Position numbers and translations under genes: made by a program. Under the pieces are notes generated by a model. It was not told the origin of the DNA. It saw only the letters and a list, made by a program, of their open reading frames with translations, and searched no databases. DNA of 64,000 nt from UBA2784 sp964494625 (GTDB lineage: Bacteria; Pseudomonadota; Alphaproteobacteria; Micropepsales; Micropepsaceae): the NCBI GenBank assembly GCA_964494625.1, contig CAZBRT010000002.1:806001-870000 (forward strand), in the 5' to 3' direction. Shown piece by piece: positions 34,885 to 42,596 of this stretch (its first letter is position 1; each line of letters starts with the position of its first letter).

Positions 34885-35033
34885 GCTCTCCCCGGCTACA
34901 TCGGGGAGAGCAGAAATTTGCTCTTCGGCAAATTTCGTGAGGGGGCGTTGAAGCGGCCATGCCCAACAAGGCCCCTCACCCGGCTGGCAAGCGCCAGCCA
35001 CCCTCTCCCCATTTAAGCATGGGGCGAGGGAAA
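34885..35033. repeat. Intergenic repeat B, copy 1
   Basis: A ~150-bp element in the 326-base gap between the HAD gene and the EAL protein. It starts with GCTCTCCCC...GGGGAGAGC, continues with GAAATTTGC..TTCG.CAAATTTCGTGAGG, and ends with a CCCTCTCCCC.../GGGGCGAGGG hairpin. Copy 2 at 43081 has the same parts in the same order and orientation. The rest of the gap (35034-35107) holds nothing recognisable. Confidence 0.78.
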
Positions 35034-35107
35034 CTCTGCATCAATGCACTGCGCGGTTCGACTGGCTCATCATGAATGTGCTTTTACATGGTAGGTTCGT
35101 TGCCGCC

Positions 35108-36490
35108 TCATGCAACCGCGCGCTTGACCGGAAGCGGGCTCGTGTCCGCTGCCTCGTCAACGATGCCTTCGCGCACCGGTCGCGGCTCGCCGAAGAGATA
35201 ACCCTGCCCGAAGCTGATCCCGAGGTCGAGAACATCGATCACCTGACGTTCAGTCTCGATGCGCTCGGCGATCAAATTGATGCCGTTGCGCTCAAGGAGC
35301 AGGCGGAAATCACCGCGGGCGAGATTGCCGGCGGTCTTGGCGTTGGGGTCGAGGAGCAGGCTTGCGGGCACCTTGATATGGCGGAAGCCCAAGAGCCGCA
35401 GGCGGCGCACATCAACGTCCAGGCGCGTCACGCGGTCAAGCGAGAAGGCAAAGCCCAGGTCGGCCAGGAAGTGGAGGCTCGCCTCCTCGGCCGGGCCGAT
35501 CGCATCCAGCGTGGTCTGGCCGAACTCGAAGATGAGCTGGCTCGCCAGATCGCGGTGATGCTTCATGAACTCGATGAATTGCGGGAAGAACGACTGGTCC
35601 TTCAGCGAGTGCGCCGAGATATTGCAGAAGATGCCGGTGTCGCTGGAACGCTGGGCCAGCTTCTTCATGATCTGCACGCAGCGGAACAGGAGAAGGTTGT
35701 CGATGGTGGACATGAGGCCCGCGGGTTCCGCCACGCGCAGATATTGCGAGGGCATGATGAGGCGTCCGTCACTGGTGCGCAGGCGCGTCAGCCCCTCATA
35801 GAAGCGCAACTTGCGCTGGGGCAAAGTCACGACCGGCTGCAGATGGAGATCGACGCGGTTTTCGACCAACGAACTCTGGATGATCGCCAGGAGGCGCGGA
35901 TCGTCGATGGTGTTGAGGCCCGGCTGGACGCCAAGCGCGCCCTTGTCCACGCCATCGTGGAGATGCTGTTGCAGGACGCGCGCGTCACCATGGCCTTGAT
36001 GGACGCCATGGGTGCGGGAATGCTGTCCCTGCTCCACCTGCTTTACACGGGCGACAACCTGATCGGCGAACTGGCGGATCAAGGTCTCGAGAATTTTCAC
36101 CTCGCTGACGACTTTCTGGGAGCGCTGGGTCGTGCGCGATTCCAGACCTTCCACCATTTCCGTCACACGATGGGAAGTCGCGACCAGCTGGCCTGCGAGT
36201 TTTCCATTCTCCGTGCGAAGCTCTTCGAGCTCTTCCTCAATGATCCGGCGCTCGCGCAGGCGGATGGCAATTGCGTGGGCCTGGGATGCGGCCAGAAAGA
36301 TGAGGCCACCTGCAACGATGCTGACGGCCGCGTCCATTCCTGCGGCCTGATTGAGGATGATGGCAAGGCCGATCGCCACCATGGCGCAGCTGGCGCTCAC
36401 CAGAATGTCGCCCAGCGTATTGTCGGAAAGCGTATTGTTGGACATGGCCATTCCGTCCCGGTTTGCGGACTGATTCCGCCTTTTGCCCAT
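35108..36490 (-). CDS. Membrane-anchored degenerate EAL-domain protein, TipF-like
   Basis: A 460-residue protein (start 36490; ATG 36451 or 36445 also possible). Two N-terminal membrane helices (~28-70) are followed by a coiled coil (~72-140), an unusual histidine-rich linker (GQHSRTHGVHQGHGDAR...HLHDG) and an EAL-type domain. The EAL motif reads EGL, N and E residues are kept, but the DDFG metal motif reads LDRVT and the FEITE block reads FEFGQ. IKV, AERIETE and GQGYLFGEP remain. It should bind c-di-GMP more than degrade it. Domain order matches TipF, the c-di-GMP receptor for flagellar assembly in Caulobacter. A CtrA-type box lies upstream. Confidence 0.8.
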   Translation of the reverse strand: MGKRRNQSANRDGMAMSNNTLSDNTLGDILVSASCAMVAIGLAIILNQAAGMDAAVSIVAGGLIFLAASQAHAIAIRLRERRIIEEELEELRTENGKLAGQLVATSHRVTEMVEGLESRTTQRSQKVVSEVKILETLIRQFADQVVARVKQVEQGQHSRTHGVHQGHGDARVLQQHLHDGVDKGALGVQPGLNTIDDPRLLAIIQSSLVENRVDLHLQPVVTLPQRKLRFYEGLTRLRTSDGRLIMPSQYLRVAEPAGLMSTIDNLLLFRCVQIMKKLAQRSSDTGIFCNISAHSLKDQSFFPQFIEFMKHHRDLASQLIFEFGQTTLDAIGPAEEASLHFLADLGFAFSLDRVTRLDVDVRRLRLLGFRHIKVPASLLLDPNAKTAGNLARGDFRLLLERNGINLIAERIETERQVIDVLDLGISFGQGYLFGEPRPVREGIVDEAADTSPLPVKRAVA

Positions 36491-36523
36491 CGTGCTTTGC
36501 CATCGGTTGACAACCGGTTAACC

Positions 36524-36538
36524 TTAAACGGGACTTAA
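36524..36538. promoter_or_regulatory. CtrA-type binding site TTAA-N7-TTAA
   Basis: Two TTAA half-sites are separated by exactly seven bases (36524-36527 and 36535-36538), the consensus for the alphaproteobacterial cell-cycle regulator CtrA; GGTTAACC adjoins it at 36516-36523. It lies between the starts of the divergent EAL protein (36490) and glutathione peroxidase (36569) and could control either. Confidence 0.6.
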
Positions 36539-36568
36539 CGCCTGCAAACTGCCCTTCACGGAGCCGCC

Positions 36569-37048
36569 ATGACGAATGCCCATGATTTTTCCTTTACGGC
36601 CATCGAAGGTGGCCCCCTGAAGCTCAAGGATTTTTCGGGAAAGGCGGTGCTTTTGGTCAATACGGCCAGCGCCTGCGGGCTGACCCCGCAGTTCAAGGGC
36701 TTGCAGGCCTTGTGGGCGGCAAAGCGGGATGCGGGGCTTATCGTGCTCGGCGTGCCGTCAAACGATTTCGGCGCGCAGGAACCGCTGACAGAAGAGAAAG
36801 TCGTTGAATTCTGCGAAGTCCGTTACGGCGTCGACTTTCCCCTGACCACCAAAACCCATGTTGTGGGGACGGACGCGCATCCGCTTTACAAATGGATCGC
36901 GGGCACGCTGGGCGAGGCCGCCGCGCCGCGCTGGAATTTCCACAAATATCTGATCGGCAAGGATGGCGCGCTTCTGGGCACATTCGGCAGCCGCACAGAA
37001 CCCGATGACGCGGCCATGGGCGACGCCATCAACGCGGCACTGAAATAA
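36569..37048 (+). CDS. Glutathione peroxidase family protein
   Basis: A 159-residue thiol peroxidase. The catalytic Cys36 is in NTASACGLTPQ (a cysteine, not selenocysteine, enzyme); the glutamine in VPSNDFGAQEP and the tryptophan in PRWNFHKYLI complete the catalytic set. It reduces peroxides, more likely with thioredoxin than with glutathione as in other bacterial members. No signal peptide. Transcribed alone, divergent from the EAL gene, across a CtrA-type site. Confidence 0.93.
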   Translation: MTNAHDFSFTAIEGGPLKLKDFSGKAVLLVNTASACGLTPQFKGLQALWAAKRDAGLIVLGVPSNDFGAQEPLTEEKVVEFCEVRYGVDFPLTTKTHVVGTDAHPLYKWIAGTLGEAAAPRWNFHKYLIGKDGALLGTFGSRTEPDDAAMGDAINAALK

Positions 37049-37050
37049 TC

Positions 37051-37875
37051 TCAGTCATTGCCATCGAGGCGGCGCAGGCCTGAGCGCGCCAGCGGATTAC
37101 CAGGATCAAGTTCAAGCGCGCGCTCGTAGCTTTCGCGGGCCTTGCTTCTTTCGCCGTCACGCTCCAGGGCAAAGCCCATGGCCGCGTGCCCGCGCGCATC
37201 ATCGGGCAGAAGCGCAATCAGGCGTTGGGCATCGGCGACCGCTTCATCCACGTCGCCCTGATTGGCATGGGAGACCGAACGCCCCGAGAGCGCCGGCGGA
37301 TAATCCGGTGACAATTCGAGCGCGCGCGAGAAATCGCGCACAGCCTTGCCATTCTCTCCCGCGCGCTGAAAGAGGATGCCGCGGCTCACATGGAGCGCGG
37401 GATCATCGCCCATCGCGGGGCCGGCCGCGTCAATGTCGGCCAAGGCCAGCGGCAATTGCTTGGTCTCGATATAGAATCCTGCGCGCGAAAAAAGTGCCTG
37501 GGGGTTCGCCGGTTCAAGCGACAGTGCAGTATTGTAATCAGCAAGCGCGAGGTCCAGCGCGCCCGTGCGCGCAAATGAATCCCCGCGCCAGACCAACGTT
37601 GCCGTCTGGGCGGGATCAAGTTCAAGCGAGGCGGTGTAGGCGGCGATGGCGCCTTGATGGTCCCGGCTGCCCGCGCGGATATTGCCGATGGCGTTGTTGA
37701 TCTCAATGGCGACGGTGCGCGGCATCTGCACACCGGCGATGCATTCCTCAAGCAGCGGCAGGGCAATCCTGACTTCGCCGCGCTGCCATGCCGCCCAGCC
37801 GGTGGCACAAGGGTTCGGCGCCGCAGTGTCAGCGGCAAGGATGGCGACAAAAGCAAGGGGGGCGAGAATGATCAT
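37051..37875 (-). CDS. Secreted tetratricopeptide-repeat protein
   Basis: A 274-residue protein with a short N-terminal signal-like stretch (MIILAPLAFVAILAADTAA). At least five TPR units follow, for example AIAAYTASLELDPAQTATLVWRGDSF, ALADYNTALSLEPANPQALFSRAGFY and ARESYERALELDPGNPLARSG. Two cysteines near the N terminus and in LLEECIAG may form a disulfide. It is a periplasmic scaffold candidate; no partner is evident. It converges with glutathione peroxidase, 2 bases apart. Confidence 0.85.
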   Translation of the reverse strand: MIILAPLAFVAILAADTAAPNPCATGWAAWQRGEVRIALPLLEECIAGVQMPRTVAIEINNAIGNIRAGSRDHQGAIAAYTASLELDPAQTATLVWRGDSFARTGALDLALADYNTALSLEPANPQALFSRAGFYIETKQLPLALADIDAAGPAMGDDPALHVSRGILFQRAGENGKAVRDFSRALELSPDYPPALSGRSVSHANQGDVDEAVADAQRLIALLPDDARGHAAMGFALERDGERSKARESYERALELDPGNPLARSGLRRLDGND

Positions 37876-37957
37876 GCGCCAAGCTCAGCCTTCTATTGCG
37901 GCAACAAGTGGGCGGCGAGATGAGGGCGCGCCCGTCGCGGATGTGCCACCCTTGCTG

Positions 37958-37979
37958 ATTATATCATGTCTGATATAAT
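37958..37979. promoter_or_regulatory. Perfect palindromic operator overlapping the toxin-antitoxin promoter
   Basis: A 9-bp perfect inverted repeat, ATTATATCA and TGATATAAT, separated by TGTC. The right arm contains a consensus -10 box TATAAT (37974-37979), and a weak -35 (TTGCTG, 37952-37957) sits 16 bases upstream. It is the expected place for autorepression by the XRE antitoxin. The -10 is only six bases from the toxin ATG. Confidence 0.8.
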
Positions 37980-37985
37980 GTCGTC

Positions 37986-38315
37986 ATGAAGCCGGTAACA
38001 TTTCACGGGCGGTCGCTTGAGGATTTGCGCGGCTTTCCAGAAAGCGCGCGACGGCACGCAGGGTACCAGATTGAGCGACTCCAATTGGGACTTCAACCGG
38101 ATGACTGGAAGCCGATGCCGACAATCGGATCGGGCGCTTGCGAGATCAGAGTCAGAGACCCAGCCGGTGCATTCCGTGTGATCTACGTGGCGAAATTAGG
38201 GGATTCAATCCATGTGCTTCACGCCTTCCAGAAGAAGGCGCGTGGCACACCGAATAGGGATATCGAGATTGCGGTCCTCAGGTATCGCGGCATTTCAGTG
38301 CGGAGAGCGACATGA
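37986..38315 (+). CDS. HigB/RelE-superfamily toxin (phage Gp49-like)
   Basis: A 109-residue basic protein. RVRDPAGAFRVIYVAKLGDSIHVLHAFQKKARGTP is the conserved core of the COG4679-type RelE/HigB toxins, ribosome-dependent or free mRNA endonucleases. The toxin gene precedes the antitoxin and overlaps it by 4 bases (ATGA), the HigBA order. No Shine-Dalgarno sequence precedes the ATG at 37986, and the -10 box ends six bases before it, so the mRNA may be leaderless. Composition is less GC-rich than the surroundings at the promoter. Confidence 0.88.
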   Translation: MKPVTFHGRSLEDLRGFPESARRHAGYQIERLQLGLQPDDWKPMPTIGSGACEIRVRDPAGAFRVIYVAKLGDSIHVLHAFQKKARGTPNRDIEIAVLRYRGISVRRAT

Positions 38316-38596
38316 AGCCGAAGAAGTTTGCGAGCATCTGGGATGCCATTGAATCGTCGCCATCCGAAGCGCAGAACATGCAGGTGCGCGCGGCGCTGAT
38401 GCACGAGGTCCGTGCAGTCGTCGAAGGGTGGAAGACTACCCAGCAGACTTCTGCACGAAAGCTCGGCCTCACCCAACCCCGGATGAACGATCTCCTGCGC
38501 GGACGCATCAACAAGTTCAGTGTCGATGCGCTCATCAAGATTGCGGAAGGCGCGGGGTTGAACATTTCGCTTCAGGTGTCACGCCGGGCGGCGTAG
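38312..38596 (+). CDS. XRE-family antitoxin (HigA-like)
   Basis: A 94-residue protein with a helix-turn-helix (TQQTSARKLGLTQPRMNDLLRGRINKFSVDALIKIAEGAG, ~46-85) of the COG5606 XRE type. It should neutralise the toxin encoded just upstream and bind the palindrome at 37958. N-terminal ~45 residues likely contact the toxin. The pair stands between two minus-strand genes and has no visible mobile-element borders. Confidence 0.88.
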   Translation: MKPKKFASIWDAIESSPSEAQNMQVRAALMHEVRAVVEGWKTTQQTSARKLGLTQPRMNDLLRGRINKFSVDALIKIAEGAGLNISLQVSRRAA

Positions 38597-38679
38597 ATGC
38601 CGCCGCCCCCGCGCGCCCGGTGACGCACACTGGTCCGCCGGGCTTGTCGGCCCGGTATCCCACCGGGCCGACGATGGCC

Positions 38680-39360
38680 TCAATTCGTCGTCAGCGGCGA
38701 GATCTCGATTTCGACGCGGCGGTTGCGGGGCTCGTTCACGCCATCGCGCGTGCGGATCTTGAGGCGCGTCTCGCCATAGCCGCGCACGATGAGGCGCTGG
38801 GGCATGACTTCAAAGCGGATCAGACGTTCTGCTACGGCACCTGCGCGTTCTTCCGACAGGTCCTGGTTGAAATCATCCGAACCCGTCGTATCGGTGAAGC
38901 CCGAGACTTCGACAATCGTCTGGTCATATTCGTTGAGCACGAAAGAAACCGAGCGGATGATCTCGCGCGCCTCACGGCTCAGTTCGGACGAGCCCAGTTC
39001 GAACAGGATTGCGTTCTCCATGTTGAGGACGATGTTGTCGCCGTTGCGGCTGACGCTGACGCCCGAATTGCGGAGGCGCTCGCGCAACTTCGCTTCCTGC
39101 TCGTCCATGTAATAGCCGACCGCGCCACCGGCCAGCGCACCGATGCCCGCGCCAATGAGCGCGTTGCGCGCCGTCTGCTTGCCGTCCGACGTATTGGTGA
39201 GCGCACCCACCAGCGCACCGCCAAGCGCGCCGATGATGGCGCCGCGCGTGGTGTTCGAGGTTTCTTCCTCGCCCGTATAGGGGTTCTTGGTTGTGCAGGC
39301 GCCGAGCAGGAAGGCGGCGCAGGTGGTGGCGACAACGAGTTTGCGGGCGGGTGATGTCAT
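38680..39360 (-). CDS. OmpA-family lipoprotein with glycine-zipper (YiaD-like)
   Basis: About 226 residues from ATG 39360 with AAGGA upstream; a longer frame to 39444 is unlikely. The lipobox LLGAC ends the signal. A glycine-zipper region (RGAIIGALGGALVGAL and ALIGAGIGALAGGAVGYYMD) spans ~45-95, followed by an OmpA C-like domain with FTDTTGSDDFNQDLSEERAGAVAERLI and RGYGETRL.......EPRNRRVEI, which bind peptidoglycan diaminopimelate. It should tether the outer membrane to the wall. Expression is probably solo. Confidence 0.93.
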   Translation of the reverse strand: MTSPARKLVVATTCAAFLLGACTTKNPYTGEEETSNTTRGAIIGALGGALVGALTNTSDGKQTARNALIGAGIGALAGGAVGYYMDEQEAKLRERLRNSGVSVSRNGDNIVLNMENAILFELGSSELSREAREIIRSVSFVLNEYDQTIVEVSGFTDTTGSDDFNQDLSEERAGAVAERLIRFEVMPQRLIVRGYGETRLKIRTRDGVNEPRNRRVEIEISPLTTN

Positions 39361-39532
39361 CTTCTGATGTCCTTCTTGTTCCGGCTCAGTTGGGGGATGG
39401 GGGGAGGCGCCGGAGGGCAGCTTGGCAGTTGCGTTATAGCCCAAGGGGGCCGTTATACTCGTCCTATTCTACCACATCGGCGCGATTGCCTGCCAACACC
39501 GGGCAATCACACATTCTCCGGAAAGGCCCCAG

Positions 39533-40306
39533 ATGAACGAGAATTCGCTCTTCGACCTCAGCGGCAAGGTGGCACTCGTCACCGGCTCATCGCGCGGCAT
39601 CGGCAAGTCGATTGTCGAGCGCATGGCCCAGCATGGCGCAAAAGTCGTGGTTTCCAGCCGCAAGGCGGACGCCTGCGATGCCGTCTCCGCCGCCATCAAC
39701 GCCAAATATCCCGGCCATGCCGTCAGCATTGCCTGCAACATCTCCTACAAGGAACAATTGCAGGCGCTGGTGGACAAGACGCGCGCGCATTTCGGCAAGA
39801 TCGACGTGCTCGTGTGCAATGCCGCCGTAAACCCTTATGCGGGCTCGATGGCGGACTGTCCGGATGACGCGTTTGACAAGATCATGGCGTCGAACGTGCG
39901 CTCCAACGTCTGGCTTGCCAACATGGTGATCCCGGAGATGAAGGCGCGCAAAGACGGCGCCATCGTCATCGTGTCATCCATCGGCGGGTTGCGCGGCTCG
40001 CCCATCCTCGGCGCCTATTGCATCTCGAAGGCCGCTGACTTCCAGCTCGCGCGCAATATCGCGGTCGAATACGGGCCCCACAACATCCGCGCGAATGCGA
40101 TTGCGCCGGGGCTCATCCGCACCGATTTCGCGCGTTACCTGTGGGAGAACCCCGACATCCTGAAGCGCGCGACCGACACCGCGCCGCTCAAGCGGATCGG
40201 TGAACCCGATGAAATTGCAGGCCTTGCCGTCATGCTGGCGTCAAAGGCCGGTGCCTTCATGACGGGCCAGGCCCTTGTCGCCGATGGCGGCCAGACCATT
40301 TCATGA
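39533..40306 (+). CDS. SDR-family oxidoreductase
   Basis: A 257-residue NAD(P)-dependent short-chain dehydrogenase. The cofactor loop TGSSRGIG is at 17-24, NAAVNP at ~96-101, the catalytic serine in IVSSIGG and Y162/K166 in YCISK, with the C-terminal PLKRIGEPDEIAGL. All catalytic residues are present. It resembles classical SDRs similar to 3-oxoacyl-ACP reductases and DHRS4-like carbonyl reductases; the substrate cannot be fixed. It stands alone, upstream of the CRP-type gene. Confidence 0.92.
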   Translation: MNENSLFDLSGKVALVTGSSRGIGKSIVERMAQHGAKVVVSSRKADACDAVSAAINAKYPGHAVSIACNISYKEQLQALVDKTRAHFGKIDVLVCNAAVNPYAGSMADCPDDAFDKIMASNVRSNVWLANMVIPEMKARKDGAIVIVSSIGGLRGSPILGAYCISKAADFQLARNIAVEYGPHNIRANAIAPGLIRTDFARYLWENPDILKRATDTAPLKRIGEPDEIAGLAVMLASKAGAFMTGQALVADGGQTIS

Positions 40307-40407
40307 GTGTGGTCATGGCCCCTTCAGGAATCCTGGTTGCATAGGTTTTTCAAAGGGTTGGCAGGCGAGTCCGGGCGGGTCCGCCTCCCGACCATGTTAT
40401 GAGGTAA

Positions 40408-40423
40408 TGTGATTTCCGTCACA
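40408..40423. promoter_or_regulatory. CRP-type operator TGTGA-N6-TCACA
   Basis: TGTGATTTCCGTCACA is an exact match to the CRP consensus half-sites with the correct six-base spacing. It is ~100 bases before the CRP-type gene at 40526, whose recognition helix has the residues that read TGTGA. An extra GTGTGAC follows at 40424-40430. It indicates autoregulation or control of the preceding promoter. Confidence 0.78.
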
Positions 40424-40525
40424 GTGTGACAACCGCTAAAGTGGGAATATGCGGGTGTTGGGTTTGAGGCTTCTCTAGGGAATTCAACAATCTTCCGGTG
40501 AAGCCAAGATTGTAACGGGTGTATC

Positions 40526-41341
40526 ATGGGGACTCTTACTGTGAACGAGATCACAAATAACGAGCAGCTGGCGCATGCGCGACCGGTGGTCGGCCTGCTG
40601 CCCGAGGACGTGCAGCAGGCGCCGGCCATCACGCTCGCCAATTTCCCGCTTTTTGCGAATGTGTCGCCAGCGGTGAAAATGCTGATCGAGAAAAGCGCGA
40701 TCATCCGCCAGGCCGAGCCGGAAGAAGAGTTGATGAGCCGCGACAGCCGCACGACGGACGTGTTCTTCGTCCTGTCGGGCCATGTGCGGATCGTCAACTA
40801 CTCGACCGGTGGGCGCGAGGTTGCCTACGCAACCGCACAGGCCGGCTCGTTCTTCGGCGAGTTGTCGGCGATTGACGGCGGCGCGCGTTCGGCCAGCGTT
40901 GTGGCGATCGACGAGTGCAAGCTCGCGATCCTGCCGCAATCGACCTTCCGCGATGTCCTGCTTTCCGATGCACGCGTTGCCTTTGCGGTGATGGAGAAGC
41001 TGACACGCATCATCCGCTCGTGCGACCAGCGCATTCTCGACCTGGCCACGCTGTCGGCCTATCAGCGCGTCTATCTCGAACTTCTGAAGCTGAAGCGTCC
41101 TGATCCGGTGCGCAACGGCTCGTGGATCATCTACCCCCTGCCGACGCAGGCGCAGATCGCAGCTCTCGCCTCTACCACGCGCGAAACCGTGGCACGCGTG
41201 CTCTCGCAGCTGCAATCCGACGGGATTGTCGAGCGCAAGTCGAAGACGCTCTACATCCGCCAGGTCGGCAAGCTGGAGAAACTGTGCGAGCGCGCCGGTG
41301 ATGGACCGGCCGAACCGCAGCGTGCCGCTGCCAGCAACTAG
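40526..41341 (+). CDS. CRP/FNR-family transcription regulator, CRP type
   Basis: A 271-residue regulator. The cyclic-nucleotide domain carries GELS (111-114) and R121-S122, matching the cAMP phosphate-binding GEL...RS residues of CRP. The helix-turn-helix shows TTRETVARVL with R219, E220 and R224 at the E. coli CRP R180/E181/R185 positions that read TGTGA. No iron-sulphur cysteines of the FNR type. It has ~35 extra N-terminal residues and a C-terminal tail that ends in a 12-bp tandem repeat. A perfect CRP box lies upstream. Confidence 0.93.
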   Translation: MGTLTVNEITNNEQLAHARPVVGLLPEDVQQAPAITLANFPLFANVSPAVKMLIEKSAIIRQAEPEEELMSRDSRTTDVFFVLSGHVRIVNYSTGGREVAYATAQAGSFFGELSAIDGGARSASVVAIDECKLAILPQSTFRDVLLSDARVAFAVMEKLTRIIRSCDQRILDLATLSAYQRVYLELLKLKRPDPVRNGSWIIYPLPTQAQIAALASTTRETVARVLSQLQSDGIVERKSKTLYIRQVGKLEKLCERAGDGPAEPQRAAASN

Positions 41342-41377
41342 GCCAGCAACTAGGCCAGCAACCAGGCCAGCAATCAG
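41330..41377. repeat. 12-bp tandem repeat, four units, containing two TAG codons
   Basis: GCCAGCAACTAG occurs at 41330 and 41342, GCCAGCAACCAG at 41354 and GCCAGCAATCAG at 41366. The unit is in frame with the CRP gene, whose stop is the TAG in the first unit; the second unit has another TAG while units 3 and 4 have CAG. Slippage or C-to-T changes could thus lengthen or shorten the protein tail (ASNQ repeats). Confidence 0.9.
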
Positions 41378-41385
41378 GCGGCGCC

Positions 41386-42468
41386 ATGTCTCTCTCTGCC
41401 CGGTCCCTCGCTGATGGCGTTCCTGCCGTAGCGCTTCCGCCATTGCCGTCCCAGCCCCAGGGCACGGCATGGCCGGGGGCCGAGTGGCCGACGGGATCGC
41501 TGAGCGCTGCAACGGACGCTGAGCGGCTCGGTGCCCTGCTGGATGACGCGTTTTCGGATGCAGGTCGCGCGCGGTTGTCCGAGACCCATGCGTTTCTGGT
41601 GATCGAGGGCGGGCGGCTTGTCCTTGAGCGCTATGCCGGCGGCCAATGGACGGCCCAATCGACCTATCCTTCCTGGTCGATGGCCAAAAGCATCACGCAG
41701 GCCTTGGCCGGGTTCCTGTGGGCGGAGGGCAGGCTTGATCCCAACGCGCCGATCAACGCGCCCGAATGGCGCAATGCCGGTGACCGGCGCAGCCACCTCA
41801 CCTTCGCGCAATTGTTGCGGATGTCGAGCGGGCTTGAGTTCGTCGAGGAATATGTCCAAGGCAACAAGTCCGACGTGATCGAGATGTTGTTCGGCTCGGG
41901 CAAGGATGATGTGGCGCACTATGCCGCGTCGCTGCCGCTCATCCACAAACCCAATACGCATTTCAACTATGCCAGCGGCACGACCAATATCCTTGCGCGC
42001 GCGATCGGCACCATTGTCGGTGGCGGCGAAAACGGCATGCGCGATTTCATGCAGCGCCGCCTCTTTGGTCCGCTCGGCATCACCAGTGCCGTCCCCAAGT
42101 TTGACGCTGCGGGCACTTTCATCGGCTCGTCCTATTGCTTCATGACGGCGCGCGATTTTGCGCGCTTTGGCCTCCTCTATCTGCGCGGCGGGGTCTGGAA
42201 CGGCGCTGAGCTCCTGCCGCACGCCTGGATCGATGATGCACGCACGCCCACGCCCTGGGTCCCGGATACCGAGCCGATGGGCTATGGATCGCATTGGTGG
42301 CTGGGGCTTGGCGGTCCGGGCTCGTTCAGTGCGAACGGCTATGGCGGCCAGTACATCGTCTGTGTGCCGCAGCATGACCTCATTGTCGTGCGCCATGGCG
42401 ATTCCATCGGCGACTTCCGCGACCCCGTGCGCGATTTCATGCGGGCCACGATTTCCTGTTTTGGCTGA
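41386..42468 (+). CDS. Serine hydrolase of the beta-lactamase/class C family
   Basis: A 360-residue protein with the penicillin-recognising fold. The catalytic SxxK is S98-M-A-K101 in WSMAKSITQAL; YAS in FNYASGTTN provides the second catalytic motif, and YGSHWWLG and ANGYGGQYIVCVP follow near the C terminus. It is probably an esterase, D-aminopeptidase-like or nylon-oligomer-hydrolase-like enzyme rather than an antibiotic resistance protein, since no signal peptide is visible. It starts 44 bases after the CRP stop, within possible read-through distance. Confidence 0.87.
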   Translation: MSLSARSLADGVPAVALPPLPSQPQGTAWPGAEWPTGSLSAATDAERLGALLDDAFSDAGRARLSETHAFLVIEGGRLVLERYAGGQWTAQSTYPSWSMAKSITQALAGFLWAEGRLDPNAPINAPEWRNAGDRRSHLTFAQLLRMSSGLEFVEEYVQGNKSDVIEMLFGSGKDDVAHYAASLPLIHKPNTHFNYASGTTNILARAIGTIVGGGENGMRDFMQRRLFGPLGITSAVPKFDAAGTFIGSSYCFMTARDFARFGLLYLRGGVWNGAELLPHAWIDDARTPTPWVPDTEPMGYGSHWWLGLGGPGSFSANGYGGQYIVCVPQHDLIVVRHGDSIGDFRDPVRDFMRATISCFG

Positions 42469-42596
42469 ACCCGGACCCTGAACCATCCGTTCAGGTGAGG
42501 TTCAGGCCAGCGATTCCTAACTGGTTAACCTTGCGGGTTGCGTCATTTGGCGCGGCTCACGGGGCTTTCTGACCCCCGACCAGAAGGGAGACAACC

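Noticed and set aside
33813..34940. A 375-residue plus-strand frame
   Set aside because: It is antisense to the HAD and MaoC genes; no domain recognised.
35072..36538. A 488-residue plus-strand frame
   Set aside because: It is antisense to the EAL protein and covers its upstream CtrA site; no domain or ribosome site.
41330..41377. Short direct repeats as a CRISPR array
   Set aside because: Units are contiguous 12-mers with no spacers and no cas genes are present.
42519..42530. CTAA...TTAACC before the His-rich gene as a CtrA box
   Set aside because: The half-sites are separated by four bases, not seven, and the first is CTAA.
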